Source of the DNA: an uncultured Pseudomonadota bacterium | Lineage (GTDB): Bacteria; Myxococcota_A; Polyangia; Nannocystales; Nannocystaceae | Reading direction: 5' to 3' | Length of the DNA stretch: 32,552 bases | Assembly: GCA_913061055.1 (NCBI GenBank) | Contig: CAJXVA010000049.1 | Span: 1-32,552, forward strand | Shown: positions 15,412 through 23,703 of the stretch, in pieces | Layout: each line of letters opens with the position of its first letter | Numbering within the stretch: position 1 is the first letter of the stretch | Notes under the pieces: generated by a model | Seen by the model: the letters and a program-made list of their open reading frames with translations, nothing else | Databases searched by the model: none | Told to the model about the DNA's origin: nothing | Translations under genes and position numbers: made by a program

Positions 15412-17295
15412 TCAGCCCTTCTTCTTCTTCTTGCCCTTCTTCTTCTTCTTCTTGCCCTTCTTCTTCTTGCCCTTCTTCTTGCCGCCAGCATCGGGCGTGG
15501 GCTTGGGCACCGGGTCTTCTCCACCCTCATCGCCGCCGCCCTCATCGCCGCCGCCTTCGTCGCCGCCGCCTTCGTCGCCACCTTCGGGCTTCTTGTCGTC
15601 GGCTGGCTTCTCGTCGCCGTCAGGCTTCTCGTCGCCGTCAGGCTTCTTGTCGTCGGCGGGTTTTTCGTCGCCTTCGTCGCCCCCGGCTTTGCCGGAGTTC
15701 TTGGGCTTGTCCTTGCCGTTGCAGTCGCCGTCTTTGACCGTGTCCTTCTTGAGGCAGTAGCTGCCCAGACCGGTCATCTCTTCGTCCTTGCTCGAGTAGC
15801 GCGGACCACCGTTGAAGGTGACGGAGCACTTCTTGGGGGACTCCGGGAGTGCCTCGGACAGGAACACAGAGCCGGTGACACGCGTGGTCTCGCCGGGCTC
15901 GAGGTAGTAGAGGTCCGTTCCGAACAGGTACGCGGTCTCCACGCGCTCGGCCTTGCCGACCGTGCAGGTGACCTTGGCTTTGACGCCCGACTTTTGGTCG
16001 ACGGTCTTGAGCGCTTGGACATCGGCCACGAGCTTGACGTGGAACTTGTCACCCTTGCCGCCATAAGGCTCCTCGGCCTTGATGGAGACGTTGGCGACAG
16101 CCAAGGACTCTTCGTCGATCGGTGCCGGATCGCCAGCGGCCGGAGCATCGGGGTCACAGCGTCCATCGGACGTCTTGTCACCGTCGTAGCAGACCTCTTT
16201 GAGCACGGTCTCTTCGTACTCGCCGAAGCTGCCCTCCTTCTGCTTCCAGACCGCCACTTTCATGTCGCACTTGCTGGGCGCATCTGCGAATCCGAAGGCG
16301 GGGTTGAAGAACAGCCGTGCCTCGCGGGCAACGGTCTCACCCGACTCGAACTTGAACGGCGCGGCCATCAAGTGGGCTTGCTGAAGGTCGACGAACTTGG
16401 TGTCGCCGACGTCGCAGGCCGCCTTGAAGGTGATGCGGTCGTGGTTGTCCTGCGGCTCGTGCACGAGGATGCGGTAGGGAACCTTGAACGAGTTGGTTCC
16501 CCCGAATCCGGAGTGCTTCTCGACCGCGAGCGCGGTGACCTCGAGAGGCTTGTCGCTGCCCGACATGGGCGTCGCAAGAATCTCGGGCTCACATTTGCCC
16601 TGGGTGGTCTTGGTTCCGTCGTAGCAAGCGTGACGCAACTCGATGGCCGTGGTGCTCGAGCCGCCGCCTGAGATGCGGAAGTCGAACTGGCAAGGCGACA
16701 TGGGCTTCTTCAAGCCCTGCGTGAAGATGGAGCCCTTGAGCTCGGCTTCTTCGCCCTCTTTGTAGGCCTGCAGCTGCTTGCTGTAGTCGGTGTTGATGTA
16801 GCCGATGTCCGAGACGAACGCGTCGCCGTCCTTGCACGTGCCCTTCGCACGAATGTAGGTGCCGGAGTCGATGGCTTTTTGAAGCTTGCCTTTGGCTTTG
16901 ATCTCGAGGGACGCGGGGCTGAACGAGTTGCCCTGCGACTTCACCTCGATGTCCGAGAGCACGATGGGCATGTGGCTTTCGTCCACTTCCTCGACTTTCG
17001 TGATCTCGACGAGCGCGGCCTCTTTGGCTTCGAGCTCGGCTTCTGCCTTGGCTTCTTCAGCGGCTTTGGCTTCAGCTTCGGCTTTCGCCTTGGCTGCCGC
17101 CTCATCCTCTTCTTTCTTTTTCTTGGCCTCTTCCTCTTCCTTCTCCTTGGCTTCCTTGTCCTCTTCGGACTTGTCAGCCTCCTTCGTCTCTTCTTCCCCG
17201 CCGGTCAGCTTGTCGCATCCCGTAGCGAGGGGGGCGAGGGAGAGGAGAAGAACGAGGCCGTAGTGCAGACGGTGGCTCTCTCGTATTGCGGCCAT
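15412..17295 (-). CDS. Lipoprotein with acidic coiled-coil, three tandem repeats and poly-lysine tail
   Basis: 627 residues from the ATG at 17295, which gives a compact signal peptide ending in lipobox LATGC (Cys27); ATGs at 17331 and 17355 would add only N-terminal residues. Order: Glu/Lys/Ala-rich coiled-coil or helical stalk (about 30-100); three homologous units of about 125 residues, each with a G-E-x-x-x-x-x-G or similar turn and each closing with a Cys signature (HACYDGTKTTQGKCEP; EVCYDGDKTSDGRCDP; SYCLKKDTVKDGDCNG); then acidic EKPDGDEKP and GGGDE repeats; then a tail of about 20 residues almost wholly Lys with a few Gly. The tail should bind polyanions such as DNA or acidic polysaccharide (inference). 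No enzyme motif; family not recognised. Confidence 0.85.
   Translation of the reverse strand: MAAIRESHRLHYGLVLLLSLAPLATGCDKLTGGEEETKEADKSEEDKEAKEKEEEEAKKKKEEDEAAAKAKAEAEAKAAEEAKAEAELEAKEAALVEITKVEEVDESHMPIVLSDIEVKSQGNSFSPASLEIKAKGKLQKAIDSGTYIRAKGTCKDGDAFVSDIGYINTDYSKQLQAYKEGEEAELKGSIFTQGLKKPMSPCQFDFRISGGGSSTTAIELRHACYDGTKTTQGKCEPEILATPMSGSDKPLEVTALAVEKHSGFGGTNSFKVPYRILVHEPQDNHDRITFKAACDVGDTKFVDLQQAHLMAAPFKFESGETVAREARLFFNPAFGFADAPSKCDMKVAVWKQKEGSFGEYEETVLKEVCYDGDKTSDGRCDPDAPAAGDPAPIDEESLAVANVSIKAEEPYGGKGDKFHVKLVADVQALKTVDQKSGVKAKVTCTVGKAERVETAYLFGTDLYYLEPGETTRVTGSVFLSEALPESPKKCSVTFNGGPRYSSKDEEMTGLGSYCLKKDTVKDGDCNGKDKPKNSGKAGGDEGDEKPADDKKPDGDEKPDGDEKPADDKKPEGGDEGGGDEGGGDEGGGDEGGEDPVPKPTPDAGGKKKGKKKKGKKKKKKGKKKKKG
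15418..15583. repeat. Low-complexity coding repeats at the 3' end of the poly-lysine lipoprotein gene
   Basis: 15418-15482 is CTTCTTCTT/GCC-type sequence encoding Lys runs. 15522-15583 holds about four copies of a 15-bp unit (encoding GGGDE). Both are inside the coding frame. They are prone to slippage, so copy number may vary or be misassembled. Confidence 0.85.
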
Positions 17296-17438
17296 AGCGG
17301 GACTTTCACCGATACGACGCACCGCGTCCATGTCGGTTGCCGAAAGCTTGCGCATTTATCTCCAACCATGGTCGAACCAGGACATCTGTCTGCGGGGAGC
17401 AGGGTGGAATGGCAGCTTTTCGGCCCGGGGGCCTTGGG

Positions 17439-18812
17439 TTATTCGCCCCGGAGATCTTCCAAAGCGCCCAACGTGACCGCGTCAGGCAGTCCGCTGGTGT
17501 AGGTGCCAACGACCCAAGCCTCGGACCGGACGCCGCGGGAGATCCGGAACTCGTCCATCAGCCCCTCGTAGAACCGCACCGAGGGCGCTTCTCCGGGAAT
17601 GGAACCGATGGAACCGGGCTGGTCTGCGTCCGAGAGCACCATGCCACGGACGGGTGTTTGGCTGGACGTGAGCGCCTCCCCGTTGACCCAAAACCCGACC
17701 GTGTCGTCGTCCGCGATGGTCACGGCGAGGTGGACCCATTCGCTGATGTCGAACTCCCCGCTCATCGCCCGACCTTCCGCGAGCTCGTAGCCCATGTCGA
17801 CCTGGATCTGTCCCAGCGGCATCGTGTGACTAAGAAGGATGGCCCAGCCCATGGTCGCTTGGAGGGCGTCGCTCTTGTCGAAGATGCGCTTGTAGGTGGT
17901 GCCCTCGCCAAGCTCGGGGCGCAGCCACACGTCGGCGGTCAGCCCGGTCGCCCGGAGATCGGCGAGCGATTCGGTGGCGGGGACATCGAACTGATCGTCG
18001 ACGCCGTCAAACCGGGTCGCGGCGTCGAACCATCCGTCCTCGGGAAGGACACCATTGGGGACGGCGTCGTTGTTCAAGTCGCTCGCGTCCGAACCATCGG
18101 CGAGGTGCCAGATGGCCACGAAACTCTCGTCCCAGACGCTCCCAACGATTTCCGCGGGGGGCCCGGAAGGGTTCCCGCCATACGCCCACACTCGGGTGTC
18201 GGCGCCGGGGTCCACATCGACCCGCAGCCACGCAAGTGCGCCGTCCTGCTCCCAGGGGACAAGCGCGCCGGCTTCGTCGACAAACACCAGGCTCTCGTCT
18301 TGGAGGAGGCTGGCGTCAACGCGGGCGGAGAAGGGGAGCGCGGCAACGGGGGACTTCAGCGGGATGCCGTGCAGGGTGATCGACTGGCGAACGGTCCACG
18401 CGCAGTCCCACCAACCCTCCGCGCACACTCCGGCAGTGGACGACCCCGCGGTGGTGGGAGAGCCAGTCGTACCGGCGTCGTCTGAACTCGCGGTGTCGGC
18501 CTCGCCGGCCGTTCTCGTCGACGTGCCCAAGTTCGTGGTGAGGCTGGTGGACGTGGTGGGTCCCGCCTGCGACGTGGCGCCGGTGCTGGTGCTGTCCGAG
18601 GGGTCGACGCACAGGCCGCCGAGGCCCTGTCCCGAGTACTCCCCGTAGCGGCGGCCCGATGCGCATTCCTCGTCTGGGAAGCTGCAGAAGCCCGAGGGTT
18701 CGCAGGAACCGCCGACTTGGGCGCCCGCACAGCCCGAGTCGTCCTCACACCCGAACACGCTGGGCGAACAGGCGCAGCAGGATACGAATGCCATGAGCAT
18801 CCGTACGCGCAA
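17439..18812 (-). CDS. Lipoprotein: CSFPD Cys module, Thr/Ser linker, DUF2341-like and LamG domains
   Basis: 457 residues with the TTG start at 18812, chosen because GGAGG lies 7 nt upstream; GTG at 18854 and ATG at 18800 are alternatives. Short hydrophobic signal with Cys-rich CCAC lipobox-like end, then the small Cys module FGCEDDSGC...GFCSFPDEECASGRR...GLCVDPS, matching the protein at 8024-8704. A Ser/Thr/Gly-rich linker follows (about 70-130). Then a DUF2341-like domain (PFSARVDAS, LRVDVDPG-ADTRVWAYGGNP, FVAIWHLAD) and a concanavalin/LamG-type domain (TRFDGVDDQFDVP, LTADVWLRP, WVHLAVTIADD, GLMDEFRISRGVRS). Probably displayed on the cell surface and binding glycans or proteins; no catalytic residues seen. 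Confidence 0.88.
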   Translation of the reverse strand: MRVRMLMAFVSCCACSPSVFGCEDDSGCAGAQVGGSCEPSGFCSFPDEECASGRRYGEYSGQGLGGLCVDPSDSTSTGATSQAGPTTSTSLTTNLGTSTRTAGEADTASSDDAGTTGSPTTAGSSTAGVCAEGWWDCAWTVRQSITLHGIPLKSPVAALPFSARVDASLLQDESLVFVDEAGALVPWEQDGALAWLRVDVDPGADTRVWAYGGNPSGPPAEIVGSVWDESFVAIWHLADGSDASDLNNDAVPNGVLPEDGWFDAATRFDGVDDQFDVPATESLADLRATGLTADVWLRPELGEGTTYKRIFDKSDALQATMGWAILLSHTMPLGQIQVDMGYELAEGRAMSGEFDISEWVHLAVTIADDDTVGFWVNGEALTSSQTPVRGMVLSDADQPGSIGSIPGEAPSVRFYEGLMDEFRISRGVRSEAWVVGTYTSGLPDAVTLGALEDLRGE

Positions 18813-18857
18813 TCCTCGGCCTCCCCAGACCGCTCGAACCTCGTCCCCCCGCACGTT

Positions 18858-18878
18858 CCATCCGAGTGTATCGGATGG
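18858..18878. repeat. Perfect inverted repeat between S4 and LamG genes
   Basis: CCATCCGA (18858-18865) and TCGGATGG (18871-18878) are perfect 8-bp arms around GTGTA. It sits 7 bp after the S4 gene stop and 46 bp before the LamG gene start, both minus strand. It could terminate the RND-S4 transcript (no T-run) or be an operator for the LamG gene. Confidence 0.5.
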
Positions 18879-18884
18879 TCTCGC

Positions 18885-19256
18885 TCAGTAGCCCCGAATC
18901 TTGCGGAGGTCGCGAAGGTCGCGTTTGCTGGGGCGGCCCGTGCCGCGGTCCCGGTAGACCATCGGGTCCACGAGCTCGCGGGGTGGAGGGGGCGGTGTGT
19001 TGTCCACGTACAACTTCTGCGCCTCCGAGGCCGGCCCACGGCGTTCCCCGAGGGCAGCAATCTCCAGGATGCTCAGACCCCCGGGCGTTTGCACTTCGAC
19101 CTTAGCCCCCACGCGCACGACCTTGGATGCCTTGACCGAGTGGCCGTCCACCTTCACGTGCCCGCCCGTGCAGGCCTTGCCGGCCATCGAGCGGGTCTTG
19201 AAACAACGTGCGGCCCAGAGCCACTTGTCGATGCGGACTTCGCTGAGTTCGGTCAT
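18885..19256 (-). CDS. S4-domain RNA-binding protein, Hsp15-like
   Basis: 123 residues. The N terminus RIDKWLWAARCFKTRSMAG is the classic S4 domain start of the Hsp15/HslR family, followed by GGHVKVDGHSVKASKVVRVG (second S4 strand pair) and a basic C terminus (GRPSKRDLRDLRKIRGY). Hsp15 of E. coli binds free 50S subunits carrying nascent chains and helps recycle them after heat shock. The ATG at 19256 overlaps the stop codon of the upstream RND gene (ATGA), so the two are translationally coupled, an odd pairing. The two Hsp20 genes lie far away and are not linked. Confidence 0.9.
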   Translation of the reverse strand: MTELSEVRIDKWLWAARCFKTRSMAGKACTGGHVKVDGHSVKASKVVRVGAKVEVQTPGGLSILEIAALGERRGPASEAQKLYVDNTPPPPPRELVDPMVYRDRGTGRPSKRDLRDLRKIRGY

Positions 19257-22200
19257 GAGCGCTTCCCGAAGGCGTGCCTCCAAGCCCGACCGGCGGACTT
19301 CGAGAACCCTTCGAGAAGTGTATACGACGCGGGCAAGAAGACCAGCGTCATCACGGTGCTGGTGAGCAAGCCGCCGGCGATGACGATCGCAATCGCGTGA
19401 TAGTAGACGCCCGCCAGCGTGGGGTGGTGGATCAGCATGGGCAGCAGGCCCAGCACGGTGGTCGTCATCGTCATGAGGATCGGTCGGAGCCGGTCCTCGC
19501 CCGCCGCGCGCAGTGCTTGATCGCGCGGCATGCCCTGCGCGCGTAGCTGCGTGACGCGGTCGACCAACATGATTCCGTTGTTCACGACCACCCCGATCAA
19601 GATGAAAAAACCGACGATGGCGGTGGTGTCGAGGGTGGTGTCGGTGAGCCAAAGGGCCCAGGGCGCCCCGAAGCAACCCAGCAAGCAGGTCAACAAGATG
19701 CCGAGCGGCTGCAGGTAGCTCTCGAACAGTGACGCCATCACGGCGTAGACCAACAGCAGGCACAGCCCGAGGTTGATCAACATCTCGTTGCCGACTTCTT
19801 GCTCAGCTCGCCACGACGTGCCGCGCCCCCAGCTGTAGCCAGGGGGGAACTGGTAGTCCTCGAGCGCGGCCGAAATCGCCTTGAAGTTCGCCTCCTGGTC
19901 CGCCTTCATGAAGCGGACCTTGACCTTGGCCTCGGTCTGCCGGTCGACACGCTGAATCCAGTACGGACGCCGGGCGATGTCGATGTCCGCGACCGACGAC
20001 AGCGTGATCTCCTCGCCGGTCGCGGTCTGAAGCTTGAGGTCGCGGAGCATGGCCACGCCGGCGCTGCCTTCCTCTGGAATGTCCGCGCTCAGGCGCAGCT
20101 CGAGGTCGCCACGTTCGCCGCGGGTCGTGCCCAACGGCAGCCCCTGAAATGCCAATGAAACGCGCTGTGCGACCTCGGCGGGGGTGAGTCCCACCCGGCG
20201 CAAACGGTCGTCGCGCAGCTGCACGTGAAGCTCACGGGCACCCTCGTCGAACGGGGTGATGATGTTGTCGAAGCCGCCCTCGTCGGGACGCGCGCGGTCA
20301 CCCTTGGGGAGTCGCTGCGAGAGGTGCTCCGCCACATCCTCGCTCAGCGCGATCAGGGCGCCCATATCCTCGCCCTTGAGCGCGAACTCGACGACGTGTT
20401 TGTCTCGGTTTCGGCGCCAATCGAAGTCGCGTTCAGCCACGCGGTACGTGACACCGACCTGCGGTGGCAGGGCGCGACTCAGCTTGGCCTTGAACGCGTT
20501 GGTTTCTGCCTCACTTTGGAACGTGACCGCCGGGTAGACGCGGCAGTTGCCCCAATGGTCCGAGAAGCTACAGGAGACCGCCTCGATTCCGAGCTCGCCT
20601 TTCTTCTCCAGGATCACATCCTCGAGCACCTTCACGTGGCCCTCGATCATCTCGTATCCTTTGCTGCCCGCGAACTGCAGCCGGATGGGGAGGTTGTCGG
20701 ACTCGAACTCCGCCTCGCCCAGTTCCAGCTCCATCGCTGACAGGGGGATGTAGGCGGAGCTCGCGACGGCGAGGCCCAGCAGCAGGGTGAGCCGCGGGAC
20801 CTTGAGCGTGAGGGTGACGAAGGCTGCGTAGGCGGCCGAGAGTCGACTGAGAATCGGATGGTTGAGTTTCTTGGCTCGCGGTTTGAGGACCCGCCCCATC
20901 AGAAGGGGAATCGCCGTTTGCGAAACGACGAGGCTGGCGATGAGACCGATGGCGAACGTGATGCCCAGCGGTCGCAGGTAGATCAGCATGTCGTCGTGGC
21001 TCTCGGTCGCCACGAGCGGGATGAAGACGATGATCGTCGAGAGCGTGGAGGCGATGGTCGCGAACCCGACCTCCCGCGCGCCCAGACGGGCGGCCTCCAG
21101 AGGTGCGTGGCCGCGCTGTGCCTGCAGGGTGATGGCCTCCACGATGACCACCGCGTTGTCTACGAGCATGCCCACCCCCAGGACGAGGCCGAGCAGCACG
21201 ATGCAGTTGAGCTCGTCCCCCCGTAGGAACAAGATGCCGCCGGCCACCACCACGCTCATGGGGATCGAGATGGAAGCGGCGAGGGTGGTGGTTCCCCGGT
21301 GAAGGAACAAGAACAGGATGACCAGACCGAGCAGGCCTCCGTACACGCCGGTGTCGCGGAGGTCTCCGAGGGTCTTGAGGATCGTCTCGCCTTGATCCTC
21401 GATGACCAGCAGGTCGATACCGTCCAGCGCGGGATCCTGGTCGAGCTGGACCATCACGGCCCGAATGCGTTCGCTGACCTCGACCGCGGATGCACCGGCC
21501 TGGGCGAAGACCTCGACGTTGATCGCACGCCGTCCGTTGAGCCTCCGGGCTCGGCGTTCCTGCTTGGCGTGGGCCGAGATGGTGGCGACCTCGCCGAGCG
21601 GAGCGAACCTGTCGGCACGGTCGGCGGGGGTGGAGACGCCGTCGGCGGAGACGTCTCTGGGCTCCGCAGCTCTCCTGGGTAGCGGGATTCTTGCGAGTCG
21701 CTCTGGTCTTGCGGCGGTGCTCGGTGATCGAAGTCCTGCGACCTGTCGGGCGTCGCGCAGCATGCCGAGACTTCGGCCCGTTCGGGCGTCGCGGACCGCC
21801 GCGGAGAGATCGGCGAGTTCGACCCCGCTACTCTCGACGGATTCGAGGTTCACCTTCACCTCGAGCTCGTGTGGTGAGACGCCATCGAGTTCTACGCGAG
21901 CCACGCCGGGCACGCGTTCGAGCTTTCGGACGATGCGCTCTTCGATGAGGTAGTAGTCCTCGGAGAGGTCGGTGCCGCTGGACACCTGCATCTCCATCAT
22001 CGGATCGTCGAAGTTCGTGTAGGCGCCGATGTAGATGTTGTTCACGAACGACGGCAGATCGCCGCGGATGCGTTCGATGCGGTCGCGAAGCTCGAGCTTT
22101 CGCGCGTCGATGTCGGTGCCCGGTTCGAAGTCGAGATTGACCTTGCCCCCCCACGAGCCACTCCCGACTTGAATGCGTTCGAGGTCGCGGACCGTTGCGA

Positions 22201-22420
22201 CCTGTTCCTCGATCGGCCGGATGACCTCTCGCTCCAGGACCTCGGGGCTGGTGCGTTCGATCTGAACGCGGACGTACAGCCGGGGCTTGGTGTCGGAGGG
22301 CAGGAACGACAGCGGCATCGACAGCAGCCCGATGACCCCCAGCAGGAGGACGGCGCACAGAGCCATCCCAACCGTGACGGGTCGGTCGAGGGCGAGGTCG
22401 GAGAGGGCCCAGCGCCGCAT
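19253..22420 (-). CDS. RND-superfamily efflux transporter, HAE1-like, orphan
   Basis: 1055 residues, typical for a proton-driven RND pump with 12 transmembrane helices and two large periplasmic loops. N-terminal ALDRPVTVGMALCAVLLLGVI is TM1; the TM4 motif GVGMLVDNAVVIVEAI has Asp421, the proton-relay position; SFLPSD and IMTMTTTVLGLLPM regions also fit. The sequence HAE1 motif VDNAVV is present. The docking-loop region near residues 225-275 is Arg/Pro-rich and poorly conserved but stays in frame. ATG at 22420. No membrane-fusion (adaptor) protein or outer-membrane channel gene is adjacent, so partners must be encoded elsewhere. Its stop overlaps the S4 gene start. The substrate is unknown. 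Confidence 0.94.
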   Translation of the reverse strand: MRRWALSDLALDRPVTVGMALCAVLLLGVIGLLSMPLSFLPSDTKPRLYVRVQIERTSPEVLEREVIRPIEEQVATVRDLERIQVGSGSWGGKVNLDFEPGTDIDARKLELRDRIERIRGDLPSFVNNIYIGAYTNFDDPMMEMQVSSGTDLSEDYYLIEERIVRKLERVPGVARVELDGVSPHELEVKVNLESVESSGVELADLSAAVRDARTGRSLGMLRDARQVAGLRSPSTAARPERLARIPLPRRAAEPRDVSADGVSTPADRADRFAPLGEVATISAHAKQERRARRLNGRRAINVEVFAQAGASAVEVSERIRAVMVQLDQDPALDGIDLLVIEDQGETILKTLGDLRDTGVYGGLLGLVILFLFLHRGTTTLAASISIPMSVVVAGGILFLRGDELNCIVLLGLVLGVGMLVDNAVVIVEAITLQAQRGHAPLEAARLGAREVGFATIASTLSTIIVFIPLVATESHDDMLIYLRPLGITFAIGLIASLVVSQTAIPLLMGRVLKPRAKKLNHPILSRLSAAYAAFVTLTLKVPRLTLLLGLAVASSAYIPLSAMELELGEAEFESDNLPIRLQFAGSKGYEMIEGHVKVLEDVILEKKGELGIEAVSCSFSDHWGNCRVYPAVTFQSEAETNAFKAKLSRALPPQVGVTYRVAERDFDWRRNRDKHVVEFALKGEDMGALIALSEDVAEHLSQRLPKGDRARPDEGGFDNIITPFDEGARELHVQLRDDRLRRVGLTPAEVAQRVSLAFQGLPLGTTRGERGDLELRLSADIPEEGSAGVAMLRDLKLQTATGEEITLSSVADIDIARRPYWIQRVDRQTEAKVKVRFMKADQEANFKAISAALEDYQFPPGYSWGRGTSWRAEQEVGNEMLINLGLCLLLVYAVMASLFESYLQPLGILLTCLLGCFGAPWALWLTDTTLDTTAIVGFFILIGVVVNNGIMLVDRVTQLRAQGMPRDQALRAAGEDRLRPILMTMTTTVLGLLPMLIHHPTLAGVYYHAIAIVIAGGLLTSTVMTLVFLPASYTLLEGFSKSAGRAWRHAFGKRS

Positions 22421-22567
22421 GGCCGGAGCATAACGCCTGCGGTGGGGCGAGTCGGGCGCCGAGCGGCAGCGTTCCGTTCGTCGGCGTACGGGGGCCGTCC
22501 GCCCCGGGCGAGCGCCGCTCGTCGGCCCGTCCAAGCGGGGGGGGAGGGCGTCCTCCATGGTGCTCAC

Positions 22568-23200
22568 ATGAAGTTCGCCTCGTTCCTCGCCGCCGCTGCC
22601 TCGCTCACCGTCGGTTGTGCCAGTGACCCAGCCCCGATCGCGCAGGGGTCGACTTCGGGTGAAACCAGCGGTTCGGCGGCAAGCAGCTCGGGAGGCAGCA
22701 GCTCGGGAAGTGTGGGCTCGACATCCGGAGGCGAGAGCACCGGGGAGGGGGCCGAAGCCTCATCCAGCTCCGGGAGCGGTGCTCTGCAGCCGCTCGAGCT
22801 CGACCGAGCCTGGGTCACCGGGCTGGAGGGCGCCTGGCTGGGACCGGTCGTCGGGACCCCGTTGGGCGACCTCCGTCAGTTCTACTGGGAGTTCGCATGG
22901 ACGGACGCCGACGCGTTGCTCGGGGTGGCGGACAACGGCATGGGCTTTCGATTCGAGTTCGAGTTTGCGCAGCGTGAGGGCCAGTGGATGCTGGTCGAGA
23001 CCGGCACGCTGCCCGGCGACATGACCCAGTCCTACGCGTTGCACCCGGTGAGCCGGGACGGCGACCTCGTGCGGTTCGAGGTCCTGGACCAGCCGGGGTA
23101 CCTCCAGGTCGACATCCTCCCCAGTGAGGGCAGCTTCGAGATGGCCGTGTTCGTCCGCGGCGAGGCACATGGGACCTTCGACCTCGCGCACCCCAGCTGA
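22568..23200 (+). CDS. Lipoprotein with Ser/Gly linker and lipocalin-like beta domain
   Basis: 210 residues from the ATG at 22568. Signal peptide ends in lipobox LTVGC (Cys17). Residues about 18-72 are a Ser/Gly/Thr/Glu linker. The C-terminal 135 residues (GLEGAWLGPVVGTPLGDL, QFYWEFAWTDADALLGVAD, FRFEFEFAQREGQWMLVETG, SYALHPVSRDGDLVRFEV, FEMAVFVRGEAHGTFDL) read as about eight antiparallel strands starting with a G-x-W motif, which suggests a lipocalin-like barrel binding a small hydrophobic ligand. This is inference; no family was identified. It diverges from the RND gene across 147 bp and converges with the next gene with only 2 bp between stops. Confidence 0.75.
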   Translation: MKFASFLAAAASLTVGCASDPAPIAQGSTSGETSGSAASSSGGSSSGSVGSTSGGESTGEGAEASSSSGSGALQPLELDRAWVTGLEGAWLGPVVGTPLGDLRQFYWEFAWTDADALLGVADNGMGFRFEFEFAQREGQWMLVETGTLPGDMTQSYALHPVSRDGDLVRFEVLDQPGYLQVDILPSEGSFEMAVFVRGEAHGTFDLAHPS

Positions 23201-23202
23201 AC

Positions 23203-23625
23203 TCAGCGCGCCTCGAAGGGGACACCGAGGTCTTGGGCGAGCTTGCGGCCGAGTGCCTCGATCCCCAGCGGAGGACGGAAGCCGCTGGGCTCGTGCACCG
23301 CGCCCTCGGTATCGATGACGAACAGCCCGCTCTTGCGCAGGATGCCGTTCCCCCCTTCACCGCCGGCGGTGAACGTCGGCAGGCTCATCACGTAGATGCT
23401 GCGAACCCGCCCGCGCAGTGCCTCGCGGATTTGAGGCTCGTTCTCCAGTCGATCGAGCGAGGGCACTGTGAGGAGTGCGACCCGGCCCGAGGGTCCGAGC
23501 GTGGGCAGGCTCGTGGACGCGCGATCCGCCCGGTGCTGGAACCAGGCCACGGCGGTGAGGCAGAGCGCGATGGGCAGCCCAACACCGAGGGCGATCCAGA
23601 GCTCTGTCATCATGCCCGTGCTCAT
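23203..23625 (-). CDS. Small membrane-anchored protein of unknown function
   Basis: 140 residues. One N-terminal membrane helix (LWIALGVGLPIALCLTAVAWF, about 9-29) followed by Arg/His and a soluble domain of about 100 residues (GRVALLTVPSLDRL, REALRGRVRSIYVMSLPTF, GLFVIDTEGAVHEPSGF). The start at 23625 is tentative; ATGs at 23613 and 23610 would remove only 4-5 residues. Family not recognised. Divergent from the aldehyde dehydrogenase gene with 78 bp between starts. Confidence 0.65.
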   Translation of the reverse strand: MSTGMMTELWIALGVGLPIALCLTAVAWFQHRADRASTSLPTLGPSGRVALLTVPSLDRLENEPQIREALRGRVRSIYVMSLPTFTAGGEGGNGILRKSGLFVIDTEGAVHEPSGFRPPLGIEALGRKLAQDLGVPFEAR

Positions 23626-23703
23626 GTTCGGGAGACCGTCCCGCGTGGCTGCGTATTCCCTGGGGAGCCGCAGGCGACCTCCTTTCGGCTATTCTTCCGG
23701 CCG

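Noticed and set aside
15522..15583. Array-like 15-bp repeats suggestive of CRISPR
   Set aside because: They are uninterrupted by spacers, keep the reading frame and encode GGGDE units.
21640..21770. Frameshift in the RND gene where the sequence turns Arg/Pro-rich
   Set aside because: The frame is the same before and after, and the stretch coincides with a variable periplasmic segment followed by the expected PLGEVA motif.
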